Shown one piece after another: positions 34,062 through 41,924 of a stretch of 64,000 nt of DNA. The notes beneath the pieces are model-generated. The model was not told where the DNA came from. It ran no database searches and saw only the letters and a list, made by a program, of their open reading frames with translations. The position numbers were made by a program, and so were the translations under genes. Source of the stretch: Pseudosulfitobacter koreensis (lineage in GTDB: Bacteria > Pseudomonadota > Alphaproteobacteria > Rhodobacterales > Rhodobacteraceae); NCBI RefSeq assembly GCF_024733015.1, contig NZ_JANKJG010000001.1, positions 124,001 to 188,000 of the forward strand, in the 5' to 3' direction. Positions within the stretch are counted from its first letter, which is position 1. Each line of letters opens with the position of its first letter.

Positions 34062-34394
34062 ATGCCCAACGAAGAATGGGGTACGAAACGCCTTTGCCCG
34101 ACCACCGGCAAACGGTTTTACGACCTGAACAAGAACCCGATCGTCAGCCCCTACACGGGTGAAGTGGTCGAGCTGGACGCCAGCAAATCCCGCATGATCG
34201 CCGCCGACGCGGAAGACGCGGTCACAGCCAAGGCGAAAGCTACGGACAGTGACGATGATGACGTGGTTCTGGACGATGATGACAGCGATGTCGATGTCGA
34301 TCTGGACGATGACATCCTAGAAGACGACGACGATGACGACACGGTTCCGCTGGACGAAATCGCCGATGTCGCTTCGGATGACGACGACACATGA
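34062..34394 (+). CDS. TIGR02300 family FYDLN acid protein
   Basis: A 110-residue protein. The N-terminal half carries the family signature WGTKRLCPTTGKRFYDLNKNP. The C-terminal half is almost only aspartate, valine and leucine (DDDDVVLDDDD, DVDVDLDDD, EDDDDDD), giving an extremely acidic tail encoded by GAT/GAC-rich DNA. It occurs across alphaproteobacteria with no known function. AAGGGGA precedes the ATG. It stands 89 bp before the tRNA-Ala gene. Confidence 0.88.
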   Translation: MPNEEWGTKRLCPTTGKRFYDLNKNPIVSPYTGEVVELDASKSRMIAADAEDAVTAKAKATDSDDDDVVLDDDDSDVDVDLDDDILEDDDDDDTVPLDEIADVASDDDDT

Positions 34395-34421
34395 TGCTTT
34401 CGGCAGGCGTGATCTTTTCGC

Positions 34422-34450
34422 TTGATCCCGCCTGCCAAACCGCCTAATCA
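34422..34450 (+). promoter_or_regulatory. Candidate promoter of tRNA-Ala
   Basis: TTGATC and TAATCA are spaced by 17 bases and lie about 34 bases upstream of the mature tRNA end, leaving a normal precursor leader. Confidence 0.5.
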
Positions 34451-34483
34451 GCGGCGCACGGACCCGGAAGGGTCACCAAGGAT

Positions 34484-34559
34484 GGGGCATTAGCTCAGCT
34501 GGGAGAGCGCCTGCATGGCATGCAGGAGGTCAGCGGTTCGATCCCGCTATGCTCCACCA
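34484..34559 (+). tRNA. tRNA-Ala(GGC), CCA encoded
   Basis: A full cloverleaf of 76 bases: acceptor GGGGCAT/ATGCTCC containing the G3-U70 identity pair for alanine, D arm GCTCAGCTGGGAGAGC, anticodon stem CCTGC/GCAGG with loop ATGGCAT (anticodon GGC), T arm GCGGTTCGATCCCGC, and encoded CCA. It decodes GCC and GCU codons. Confidence 0.98.
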
Positions 34560-34564
34560 TCCCT

Positions 34565-34580
34565 CCCCGTTTTCGGGTTT
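34565..34580 (+). terminator. Short terminator after tRNA-Ala
   Basis: CCCG-TTTT-CGGG followed by TTT, six bases past the tRNA CCA. The stem is only four pairs, so this is tentative. Confidence 0.4.
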
Positions 34581-34630
34581 CCAAACACACTCCCAGCATT
34601 TCCGATGACGTCGGCACTCAGTGCGGCCCG

Positions 34631-35968
34631 TCATCCCTTGCCCTTCCACGGAACCAGCACACGCTCGGCCCAGCGCATCAGCATGTCGATGCCGAAGCCG
34701 ATGATGCCGATCAGGATGATCCCCATCAGCACGATATCGGTGTCCTGAAACTTGGACGCCGCCACGATCATCTTGCCCACGCCCTTTTCCGCCGCCACCA
34801 GTTCGGCGGCCACGACCGTGCCCCAGCAGACGCCCATCGCCACCCGTGCGGCGGTGAAAATCTCGGGTAGGGAGTTGGGTATGATCACATGCCGCAGGAT
34901 CTGCCATTTGCTCGCCCCCAGCGAATAGGCCGCGTGCACCTTGGTGATCTTGACGCCCGAGACACCGGAGCGCGCGCCGATGGCCATGATCCAGAGGGCC
35001 GCCAGAAACAGCAGGATGATCTTGCCCTGCTCTCCGATCCCCGCCCAGATGATCACCAGCGGGATAAGGGCCAGCGGCGGCACCGGGCGCATGAATTCCA
35101 CAATGGGATCGAACCAGCCGCGAAACCAGTTCGACAGGCCCATGGCATAGCCCAGCGGAATGCCGACCAGCGCGCCCAGCGCAAAGCCCACGATCACGCG
35201 AAATAGCGAATAGCTCAGATGTTCGGCCAGCGTGACGTTCTGATAGCCATCGGCACTGACCGACACCAGCCGCCGCCAGACGCTGTCGGGGGCGGGCAGC
35301 CAGATGTTTTCCATCTGCCAACCCTGCCCCGGCTCAAAGTTCAGCGTGCCCTTGTCGGTCAGCGCCACGCGCCCAAAGCCCACGTCGACATCGGTATCGG
35401 CATCAATTGCACGGCCATCCACCGCGACGATTTTTACACCGTCATCGCGGGTCACGTCGTCGTTTGCATCCCAGCTGATCAGCTTGGAGCGATACGCCTG
35501 TACCACCACAGAATCGTTGCGGATCGGGCCAGTGCCTTCGTCAAACTCGGGCGGCACGGGTGCCACGCCCTGCGGATGCACCGAAACGTAGACCGTCGCA
35601 TCGGCCTGTGCGCCGTTTGGGCCCTCGATGGTGTAGGTAAACGCGTCTTCGCCCACGAACGGACCGGGCGCATGCAAGGGGCCGGGCAACCAGTTCGATC
35701 CGGTGAATGCGCCCCAGATGACGAATATCAGCACGATCGAGATGACCGATGCGGCCTTGTCCGAGATGACCGCGCTTTCGTCGCCAAAGGTCACGGTTTT
35801 CAGAGAGGTATAATCGCGCACGCGCCCCATCTGGGCGCGCAAAAAGGTCCAGATGAACATCGACAGCAGGATCAGCGCCACATACCCAAGGATGAAGGGC
35901 AATGCGCCGAGAATGGACAGGAACAGCTGCGCCAGCTCGCCGCTCAGGTCTTGTACGATCTGGCCCAT
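34631..35968 (-). CDS. tauC: Taurine ABC transporter permease with large periplasmic insertion
   Basis: A 445-residue permease; ordinary TauC proteins have about 275. The C-terminal 200 residues are the normal BPD_transp_1 domain with the EAA loop (YSLGASKWQILRHVIIPNS), preceded by the family segment LPAPDSVWRRL at 224-234. The N-terminus adds a hydrophobic helix (about 16-42), a short loop and another (72-90). Between 95 and 222 lies a soluble, beta-rich stretch with EDAFTYTIEGPNGAQADATV and GRVALTDKGTLNFEPGQGW, both resembling bacterial Ig-like (tandem-95) repeats. It is probably periplasmic. The start follows the tauB stop by one base, so it is translated with tauB. Substrate is inferred from tpa, xsc and tauR nearby. 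Confidence 0.88.
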   Translation of the reverse strand: MGQIVQDLSGELAQLFLSILGALPFILGYVALILLSMFIWTFLRAQMGRVRDYTSLKTVTFGDESAVISDKAASVISIVLIFVIWGAFTGSNWLPGPLHAPGPFVGEDAFTYTIEGPNGAQADATVYVSVHPQGVAPVPPEFDEGTGPIRNDSVVVQAYRSKLISWDANDDVTRDDGVKIVAVDGRAIDADTDVDVGFGRVALTDKGTLNFEPGQGWQMENIWLPAPDSVWRRLVSVSADGYQNVTLAEHLSYSLFRVIVGFALGALVGIPLGYAMGLSNWFRGWFDPIVEFMRPVPPLALIPLVIIWAGIGEQGKIILLFLAALWIMAIGARSGVSGVKITKVHAAYSLGASKWQILRHVIIPNSLPEIFTAARVAMGVCWGTVVAAELVAAEKGVGKMIVAASKFQDTDIVLMGIILIGIIGFGIDMLMRWAERVLVPWKGKG

Positions 35969-35969
35969 G

Positions 35970-36776
35970 CTATGCGGTCTCCTCGCTGCGGCCCATGATC
36001 TCTTCTTCCATGTTCCAGATCATGTTCAGGATTTCCTCGCGGGTGGCATTGTAATCGGGATGCTTCTTGACCTCGCGCAGGTCGGCGTTCACGCCCAGAT
36101 CGGCAAAGGGCAGGCGGTATTCCTTGTGGATGCGACCCGGACGCGGGGCCATCACCACCAGACGTTCGCCCAGCAACAGCGCCTCCTCGACCGAGTGGGT
36201 GATCAGGATGATGGTCTTGCCGGTTTCTTTCCACAGCTTCAGCACCAGGCTCTGCATCTTTTCGCGGGTCAGCGCATCCAGCGCGCCCAGAGGTTCGTCC
36301 ATCAGGATCACGTCCGGGTCATTGGCCAGACAGCGCGCCAGCGCCACGCGCTGCTGCATGCCGCCCGACAGTTCGTAGACCATCTTATCCTTGAAATCCT
36401 GCAAGCCCACCACGTTCAGCAGGTGATCGACCGTCTTGCGGCTTTCGGCCTTGGGCGTGCCCTTCATGTCCGGGCCAAAGCTGACGTTGTCCCGCACGCT
36501 CATCCATTCGAACAGCGCGCCTTGCTGGAACACCATGCCGCGCTGCGCATCGGGGCCGTGCACGGTCTTGCCGTTCAGCCGCACTTCGCCTTCGGTCTGC
36601 GCCAGAAACCCCGCCACGATGTTCAAAAGCGTGGTCTTGCCGCAGCCCGATGGCCCCAGCACGCTGAGCAGTTCGCCCTGTTTCAGATCCAGACTGACAT
36701 CCTGCAGCGCCTGCACCGCGCCGCCGTTCGGCAAGTCAAAGCGCATCGACAGCTTGTCGATCACAAGTCCCGTCAT
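35970..36776 (-). CDS. tauB: Taurine ABC transporter ATP-binding protein
   Basis: A 268-residue ABC ATPase of the nitrate/sulfonate/taurine family: Walker A GPSGCGKTT (41-49), Q-loop VFQQGALFEW, signature LSGGMQQR (136-143), Walker B VILMDEP (156-162) and the switch histidine in ILITHSVEE. It powers taurine import with TauC and TauA. AAGGGGA precedes the chosen ATG; 22 upstream codons in frame are not conserved. It lies 112 bases after tauA. Confidence 0.94.
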   Translation of the reverse strand: MTGLVIDKLSMRFDLPNGGAVQALQDVSLDLKQGELLSVLGPSGCGKTTLLNIVAGFLAQTEGEVRLNGKTVHGPDAQRGMVFQQGALFEWMSVRDNVSFGPDMKGTPKAESRKTVDHLLNVVGLQDFKDKMVYELSGGMQQRVALARCLANDPDVILMDEPLGALDALTREKMQSLVLKLWKETGKTIILITHSVEEALLLGERLVVMAPRPGRIHKEYRLPFADLGVNADLREVKKHPDYNATREEILNMIWNMEEEIMGRSEETA

Positions 36777-36888
36777 GGTTGTCCCCTTGTTGGAATTTTC
36801 CGGCCCGTTCAGGCCGCGCGGGCAGGTTTGCCATGCCTCCAAACATCATGGCCCCGCGCGTTTGTTGAACGCACAGGGCCGGTTTGCA

Positions 36889-37896
36889 TCACATGCCGCT
36901 TGCGGCTTTCAGCGGGCCGGTGTTCACGGTGCCCGCATAGCTGTCCAGCGCCGACGGGATCGAACCCGCATCCACGAAGACACCCGCGACGCCCTGCATG
37001 AAGTTCTGCGCACGGCCATCCAGCCATTTATCGCTAAGCTGATCCTCGACGGTGGGGAACTTGAAGGTCGAGAGGGTCGACATCGTGTCTTCCTCGCTCA
37101 TGCCCGCGTCCTTGGCGATCACCGGCAGCATCGTGGCGTGGTTCGCCTCGTCCGCCCACATGGCGTTGGCTTCGGCGGTGACGGCCAGGAACTTGGCGAC
37201 CATATCGCCGTTTTCCGCGACGTAGGTCGCGGGTGCGGTCGTAGCGTCAAAGACCAGAATGCCCAACTCTTCCTTCTCGTCGCCGGTCAGCAGGACGTTG
37301 CCGTGCTCTTTCATGCGGCGCAGCGCACCGCCCCAGCCGCAAGCCATGTCCAGCGAGCCTTGGGCCAAGGCTGCGGCCCCTTCGGCGGGGGCCATGTCGA
37401 CAATTTCCATCGTTGAGATATCAACGCCAAAGTGGTTCATCTGGCTGAGAAACCCGTAATGCGCGGCGGTGCCCAACGGCACAGCGACCTTCTTGCCCGC
37501 AAGCTCGCCCGTGCTGTCCTTGTCGATCTCCAGCCCCGAGGCGACGACGCAGTTGTCATTGTCCGAATAGGACACCGCCACATCGACGATCTGCAGATCC
37601 TGCCCCGCCGAGGTTGCCACGACGAAGGGCGGCACGCCCTGGCTGACCGATAGCTGCACATCGCCCGAGGCCATCGCGGCGCTCATCGCAGTGCCGGTGT
37701 CGAAGCTGACCCAGTTGATCTTGGTGCCCATCGCCTCGTCGTACATGCCGGTTTCCTTGGCATATTGGAACGGCATCGGCCATTCGAGGAAATAGGCGAC
37801 GGTAATCTCGCCATGGCCTGCGGCGGTGGCGGCCTGGGCACCGGCCAGCAGGGCAATGGCTGCGGTGGCGCTCATGAATTTAGATTTGAAAGTCAT
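36889..37896 (-). CDS. tauA: Taurine ABC transporter substrate-binding protein
   Basis: A 335-residue periplasmic binding protein with a signal peptide (cleavage near residue 25, GAQAATAAG). The TauA/SsuA-type fold is shown by ITVAYFLEWPMPFQYAKETG, the ligand loop SVSQGVPPFVVATSAG and GKKVAVPLGTAAHYGF. It captures taurine for the TauBC channel. The start after GGGAGACC gives the signal peptide; a longer frame does not. It is the first gene of tauABC and diverges from tpa, with a shared 401-bp control region. Confidence 0.94.
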   Translation of the reverse strand: MTFKSKFMSATAAIALLAGAQAATAAGHGEITVAYFLEWPMPFQYAKETGMYDEAMGTKINWVSFDTGTAMSAAMASGDVQLSVSQGVPPFVVATSAGQDLQIVDVAVSYSDNDNCVVASGLEIDKDSTGELAGKKVAVPLGTAAHYGFLSQMNHFGVDISTMEIVDMAPAEGAAALAQGSLDMACGWGGALRRMKEHGNVLLTGDEKEELGILVFDATTAPATYVAENGDMVAKFLAVTAEANAMWADEANHATMLPVIAKDAGMSEEDTMSTLSTFKFPTVEDQLSDKWLDGRAQNFMQGVAGVFVDAGSIPSALDSYAGTVNTGPLKAASGM

Positions 37897-38297
37897 TTTG
37901 GTCTCCCGTTGTGCACCGTTTCGCACGATGCTTGGCGTTATGTCGGCGGTCAGGCCGCCGCTTGGTCCGACTGTTGCATCAAGCATCCATCCGGCGCTGC
38001 CCAATCCGACTGCAGAATTCTACGCCGATCAATGTTTTTTCCGGCGCGTGAAACCTGTGGCACGCTGATTGAAGTGCCGATTTCAACTTCCCGAATTCTG
38101 CGGAAACCCCTGAAAACAGGCTGTTCCTGTTGCCAAGGCCAAACGAGGTGGTGACGCATCGGATCAAACTGGATTCATCTATCCTCCAACACTGGCCCTA
38201 CTGCGCTATCATTTTCTGCTGTTTTCTTGGTCAGTAACGGGTGCAGTGTGTTCTGAATTCACCCCACCCCTCCTCATGCAGTTGGAAAGGCCTGACA
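37897..38297. other. Divergent control region between tauA and tpa
   Basis: No protein-coding frame with codon support. It holds a paired direct repeat that fits a TauR site (separate entry), a small GC-rich inverted repeat (GGCGG-TCAGG-CCGCC, 37948-37962) and an AT-richer stretch (TTTTCTGCTGTTTTCTT) just downstream of the TauR site, probably the tpa promoter zone. Confidence 0.6.
38169..38201 (+). promoter_or_regulatory. Candidate TauR site upstream of tpa and tauA
   Basis: Direct repeats CTGGATTCAT and CTGGCCCTAC begin 23 bp apart. The same 23-bp period occurs upstream of xsc. The TauR site described for Rhodobacter capsulatus is, as I recall it, a pair of CTGGACYTAA repeats. MocR-type regulators normally bind such paired direct repeats. 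Confidence 0.6.
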
Positions 38298-39692
38298 ATG
38301 GACGGAACCTTTAGCGAAAACGACCTCAGCCGCGTTGTCGAAGCCGACCGCAAGAACGTCTGGCACCACTTGATCCAGCACCAGCCCTTCGAGAGCGCGA
38401 TCGACCCGCGCATCATCGTCGAGGGCAAGGGGATGAAAGTCTGGGACCAGAAGGGCAAGGAACACCTTGATGCCGTCTCGGGCGGGGTCTGGACCGTCAA
38501 CGTAGGCTACGGGCGCGAAAGCATCGCGGATGCGGTGCGCGACCAGTTGGTGAAGCTGAACTATTTCGCAGGCTCCGCCGGGTCGATCCCCGGCGCGCTT
38601 TTTGCCGAAAAGCTGCTGGACAAGATGCCCGGCCTTGACCGGATGTACTATTGCAACTCGGGCTCCGAGGCGAACGAGAAGGCGTTCAAGATGGTCCGCC
38701 AGATCGCCCACAAGAAATACGGCGGCAAGAAGCACAAGATCCTGTACCGCGACCGCGACTATCACGGCACCACCATCGCCTGTCTGTCGGCGGGCGGTCA
38801 GGACGAGCGCAACGCGCAATACGGCCCCTTTGCCCCCGGCTTTGTGCGCGTACCGCACTGCCTGGAATACCGTGCCTTTGAACAGGAGGGCGCGCCGCAG
38901 GAGAACTACGGCGTCTGGGCGGCCGACCAGATCGAAAAGGTCATCCTGGCCGAGGGTCCCGACACCGTGGGTGCGCTGTGCCTGGAACCCGTGACCGCGG
39001 GTGGCGGCGTCATCACGCCCCCCGACGGCTATTGGGACCGCGTGCAGGAAATCTGCAAAAAGTACGACATCCTGCTACACATCGACGAGGTCGTCTGCGG
39101 CGTGGGCCGGACCGGCACATGGTTCGGCTATCAGCAGTATGGCGTCCAGCCTGACATGGTGACGATGGCCAAGGGCGTCGCCTCGGGCTATGCCGCGATC
39201 GCCTGCCTTGTGACCACCGAGGCTGTTTTCGATATGTTCAAGGACGACCCGTCGGACAAGATGAACTATTTCCGCGACATCTCGACCTTTGGCGGCTGCA
39301 CGGCTGGCCCCGCCGCTGCCATCGAGAACATGCGTATCATCGAGGATGAGAACCTGCTGGAGAACACCACGCAGATGGGTGCCTATATGCTCGACCAGCT
39401 GCACGGACTGGCCGACAAGCACAGCATCATCGGCGATGTGCGCGGCAAGGGTCTGTTTCTTGGTGCGGAGTTGGTCAGCGACCGCGACAGCCGCACGCCC
39501 GCGGACGAGGCCAAGGTGCAGGCGGTGGTCGGCAACTGCATGGCGCAGGGCGTCATCATCGGGGCCACCAACCGTTCGCTGCCCGGCAAGAACAACAGCC
39601 TGTGCTTCTCGCCTGCTCTGATCGCGACCAAAGACGACATCGACCACATCATCGGCGCAGTCGACAAGGCGCTGGGCGACGTCTTCGGCTAA
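38298..39692 (+). CDS. tpa: Taurine--pyruvate aminotransferase
   Basis: A 464-residue class III aminotransferase: YYCNSGSEANEKAFKM, DYHGTTIACLSAGG, HIDEVVCGVGRTG with the cofactor aspartate D263, and the PLP lysine K292 in TMAKGVASGYAA. Tpa converts taurine + pyruvate to sulfoacetaldehyde + L-alanine. Omega-transaminases look similar, but the position between tauABC and tauR-xsc settles the assignment. AAAGG precedes the ATG; 19 extra codons upstream are not conserved. It is monocistronic by its terminator. Confidence 0.95.
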   Translation: MDGTFSENDLSRVVEADRKNVWHHLIQHQPFESAIDPRIIVEGKGMKVWDQKGKEHLDAVSGGVWTVNVGYGRESIADAVRDQLVKLNYFAGSAGSIPGALFAEKLLDKMPGLDRMYYCNSGSEANEKAFKMVRQIAHKKYGGKKHKILYRDRDYHGTTIACLSAGGQDERNAQYGPFAPGFVRVPHCLEYRAFEQEGAPQENYGVWAADQIEKVILAEGPDTVGALCLEPVTAGGGVITPPDGYWDRVQEICKKYDILLHIDEVVCGVGRTGTWFGYQQYGVQPDMVTMAKGVASGYAAIACLVTTEAVFDMFKDDPSDKMNYFRDISTFGGCTAGPAAAIENMRIIEDENLLENTTQMGAYMLDQLHGLADKHSIIGDVRGKGLFLGAELVSDRDSRTPADEAKVQAVVGNCMAQGVIIGATNRSLPGKNNSLCFSPALIATKDDIDHIIGAVDKALGDVFG

Positions 39693-39718
39693 GCCCGGAC
39701 ACGCAAGATGAACCAAGG

Positions 39719-39743
39719 GGGCGGAGGCGATCTCCGCCCTTTT
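39719..39743 (+). terminator. Rho-independent terminator of tpa
   Basis: GGGCGGAG, loop GCGAT, CTCCGCCC, then TTTT. It lies 27 bases after the tpa stop. Confidence 0.88.
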
Positions 39744-39853
39744 GCGTTTGGAGGGCCAGCAAGCTCGGCGCTTCTTCGCTTGTAAGGACCATGCCCAAGC
39801 TTGACCCGTCAGCGCGTTCCGTTACCTCTAGAGTGTCTTGCCCGAACAGGACC

Positions 39854-39889
39854 GGTGAAACCTTGTTCACAACAGGCTGGTTTTTCACC
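39854..39889 (+). other. Stem-loop upstream of the glycine-zipper lipoprotein gene
   Basis: GGTGAAA pairs with TTTCACC across a loop that itself contains TTGT..ACAA. It lies in the 220-bp gap between the tpa terminator and the lipoprotein gene. Whether it is part of a leader or a separate small RNA cannot be told. Confidence 0.35.
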
Positions 39890-39963
39890 GCAGTTGAAAA
39901 AAGGTGGGAACCAATCATCGACCCACCGCGTTCGAACACAGAAGCCAATAAGGGAAGACAGTT

Positions 39964-40224
39964 ATGAAAAAGTTTCTTATCGCCATTCCGCTCGTCGCAT
40001 CGCTCGCGGCTTGTGAGACCACCACATCGAACACCACAGCCGCCGGTGCACTCACCGGTGCCGCAATCGGTGCTTCTGTTTCCGGTGGTGACGATAAAGT
40101 CAAAGGCGCGCTGATCGGCGCAGCTGTTGGCGGTGCCGCCGGCAACTACATCGGCAAGACGCAAAACGGCCAATGTGTGTACCAGCGTGCAGACGGCTCG
40201 CGTTACTACGCTGCCTGCCCGTAA
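39964..40224 (+). CDS. Glycine-zipper lipoprotein (17-kDa antigen-like, small)
   Basis: An 86-residue lipoprotein: signal peptide with lipobox LAAC (cysteine at 17) and a glycine-zipper helix pair (AAGALTGAAIGASVSGG, KGALIGAAVGGAAGNYIG), ending in a YQRADGSRYYAACP tail. Such proteins sit in the outer membrane, often as repeated small paralogues. It interrupts the taurine cluster and shows no metabolic link to it. AGGGAAG precedes the ATG, and a strong terminator follows. Confidence 0.88.
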   Translation: MKKFLIAIPLVASLAACETTTSNTTAAGALTGAAIGASVSGGDDKVKGALIGAAVGGAAGNYIGKTQNGQCVYQRADGSRYYAACP

Positions 40225-40267
40225 ACGGCAGTTTACCCGACCGACACTTCACATGTCCAAGCAAAGG

Positions 40268-40291
40268 CCCCGGTTTCGACCGGGGTCTTTT
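40268..40291 (+). terminator. Rho-independent terminator of the lipoprotein gene
   Basis: CCCCGGT-TTCG-ACCGGGG, a perfect 7-bp stem with TTCG tetraloop, followed by TCTTTT. Confidence 0.9.
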
Positions 40292-40325
40292 GCTTACGGG
40301 GGCATAGCGCCACATTGCCGAGGCT

Positions 40326-40335
40326 ATAGGTCCAG
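40326..40335 (-). promoter_or_regulatory. Candidate TauR half-site upstream of tauR
   Basis: On the minus strand CTGGACCTAT, the closest match in the window to the remembered TauR consensus CTGGACYTAA. A weaker copy (GTGGCGCTAT) begins 22 bases further along the minus strand. It lies 15 bases before the tauR ATG, so it would serve autoregulation. Confidence 0.45.
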
Positions 40336-40349
40336 TGTAGACCCGCGGC

Positions 40350-41813
40350 ATGACAGTCCCCGTCGAAACATTCTTTCTACACCCCGAGGCCGAGGGCACG
40401 CTGCAAAGCCAGATCCAGCAGATGATCGCCCAAGGCATCCTGTCGGGCCGGTTCCAGCCGGGTGAAAAGCTGCCCTCGACCCGCAAGCTGGCACAGCATC
40501 TGGGGATCAGCCGCATCACCGTCACGCTCAGCTACACCGAGCTTCTGTCGAACGACTACCTGACATCGCGCGGACGGTCGGGCTATTTCGTCTCTGATAC
40601 CGCCCCCGTGCCGCCGGTCTTTGCGGCCTCGCCCGTCTCGCCCGACGCAGTGGATTGGACCCGCGCCATCGGGCAAAGGTTCTCGGGCGGGCAAACCCCG
40701 ACCAAGCCGCAGGATTGGGCGCACTACCGGTTTCCGTTCATATACGGTCAGGCCGATCCGACGCTGTTCGATCACGCCAACTGGCGGCTGTGTGCGATGC
40801 AGGCGCTGGGGCAACGCGATTTCGGCCCGATGACGACCGATTATTTCGATCAGGACGACCCCAAGCTGATCGAATTCATCGTGCGCCATTCGCTGCCCCG
40901 TCGGGGCATCACCGCCCGCCCCGAACAGGTTCTGATCACGCTGGGCGCGCAGAATGCGCTGTGGCTGACGACGCAGGTGCTGCTGACCCAGCGCCGTCAC
41001 GCCGCCCTGGAGGAACCCTGTTATCACGCGCTGCACGATATTCTGAACCAGTCGCGCTGCCGCATCAGCCATGTGCGTGTCGATCAGGACGGCCTGCCGC
41101 CCGATGCAATCCCGCCGGGAACCGACGTGATCTTCACCACGCCCAGCCACCAGTGCCCGACCACGGCCACCATGCCGATGGACAGACGCCGCGCGCTCTT
41201 GGACCGCGCCGCCGAGATGGATGCGCTGATCGTCGAGGATGACTATGAATTCGAGATGTCGTTCCTCAAACCGCCCTCGCCCGCGCTGAAATCTCTGGAT
41301 GCGGACGGGCGGGTGATCTACGTCGGCTCGTTCTCGAAATCGCTGTTTCCGGGGCTGCGGCTGGGATACCTCGTGGGGTCCGAGCCGTTCATCCGCGAGG
41401 CGCGTGCCCTGCGCGCATCGGTGCTGCGGCACCCTCCGGGGCATATCCAGCGCACCGTCGCTTATTTTCTGTCACACGGCCATTATGACGCGCTGGTGCG
41501 CAAGATGAGCACGACATTGCACAAACGCCGCGACGCGATGCAGCAGGCGATCACAGACACCGGCCTGACCATCGCGGGTCAGGGTGCCTCGGGCGGATCG
41601 TCGTTCTGGATGCGCGCGCCTGCGTCGGTGGACACCAGTCAGCTGGCACAGATGCTCAAGCCGCAAAGCGTGCTGATCGAACCGGGCGAGTCCTTCTTTT
41701 CCGGCCACGACAGACCGCGCAATTTCTACCGGCTGGCCTATTCGTCGATCCCGTCCACCCGCATCGCCGAGGGCGTCGAACGCGTGGCCGAAATACTGTT
41801 GCGTCTGGCCTGA
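40350..41813 (+). CDS. tauR: MocR-type GntR regulator TauR
   Basis: A 487-residue fusion of an N-terminal GntR winged helix (about residues 16-80, PGEKLPSTRKLAQHLGISR) with a PLP-dependent aminotransferase-like effector domain. The PLP lysine is in GSFSKSLFPGLRLGY, and the cofactor-binding aspartate region is IVEDDYEFEM. TauR proteins activate tpa and tau genes when taurine or its aldimine occupies the cofactor pocket. The gene directly precedes xsc. No strong ribosome-binding site is seen before the ATG. Identity is supported by the location and the paired direct repeats at tpa and xsc. Confidence 0.92.
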   Translation: MTVPVETFFLHPEAEGTLQSQIQQMIAQGILSGRFQPGEKLPSTRKLAQHLGISRITVTLSYTELLSNDYLTSRGRSGYFVSDTAPVPPVFAASPVSPDAVDWTRAIGQRFSGGQTPTKPQDWAHYRFPFIYGQADPTLFDHANWRLCAMQALGQRDFGPMTTDYFDQDDPKLIEFIVRHSLPRRGITARPEQVLITLGAQNALWLTTQVLLTQRRHAALEEPCYHALHDILNQSRCRISHVRVDQDGLPPDAIPPGTDVIFTTPSHQCPTTATMPMDRRRALLDRAAEMDALIVEDDYEFEMSFLKPPSPALKSLDADGRVIYVGSFSKSLFPGLRLGYLVGSEPFIREARALRASVLRHPPGHIQRTVAYFLSHGHYDALVRKMSTTLHKRRDAMQQAITDTGLTIAGQGASGGSSFWMRAPASVDTSQLAQMLKPQSVLIEPGESFFSGHDRPRNFYRLAYSSIPSTRIAEGVERVAEILLRLA

Positions 41814-41817
41814 CCTT

Positions 41818-41850
41818 CTGGCCTGATCCGCCAAAGTCATCTGGCCCTAA
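41818..41850 (+). promoter_or_regulatory. Candidate TauR site upstream of xsc
   Basis: CTGGCCTGAT and CTGGCCCTAA begin 23 bp apart, exactly the period found upstream of tpa. A further CTGGCC sits 13 bp earlier inside the end of tauR. The presence of a site here suggests that xsc-ackA-soeABC has its own TauR-dependent promoter. Confidence 0.6.
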
Positions 41851-41924
41851 CCGCCCCCGCCGTGCAATCGTACTCTGCGACGAAACGCGGAATCATTCCC
41901 TTAACCTGCCGGAGCCCCCTTGCC

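Noticed and set aside
34240..34394. GAT/GAC repeats as a tandem repeat array or CRISPR
   Set aside because: They are codons of the acidic tail of a conserved protein; there are no spacers.
34484..34559. tRNA-Ala next to the taurine genes as an integration site of a genomic island
   Set aside because: No integrase, no repeated tRNA 3' end elsewhere in the window, and no shift in base composition at the tau genes.
37948..37962. Small GC-rich inverted repeat upstream of tauA as an operator
   Set aside because: A 5-bp stem in GC-rich DNA is expected by chance, and it does not resemble the TauR repeats.
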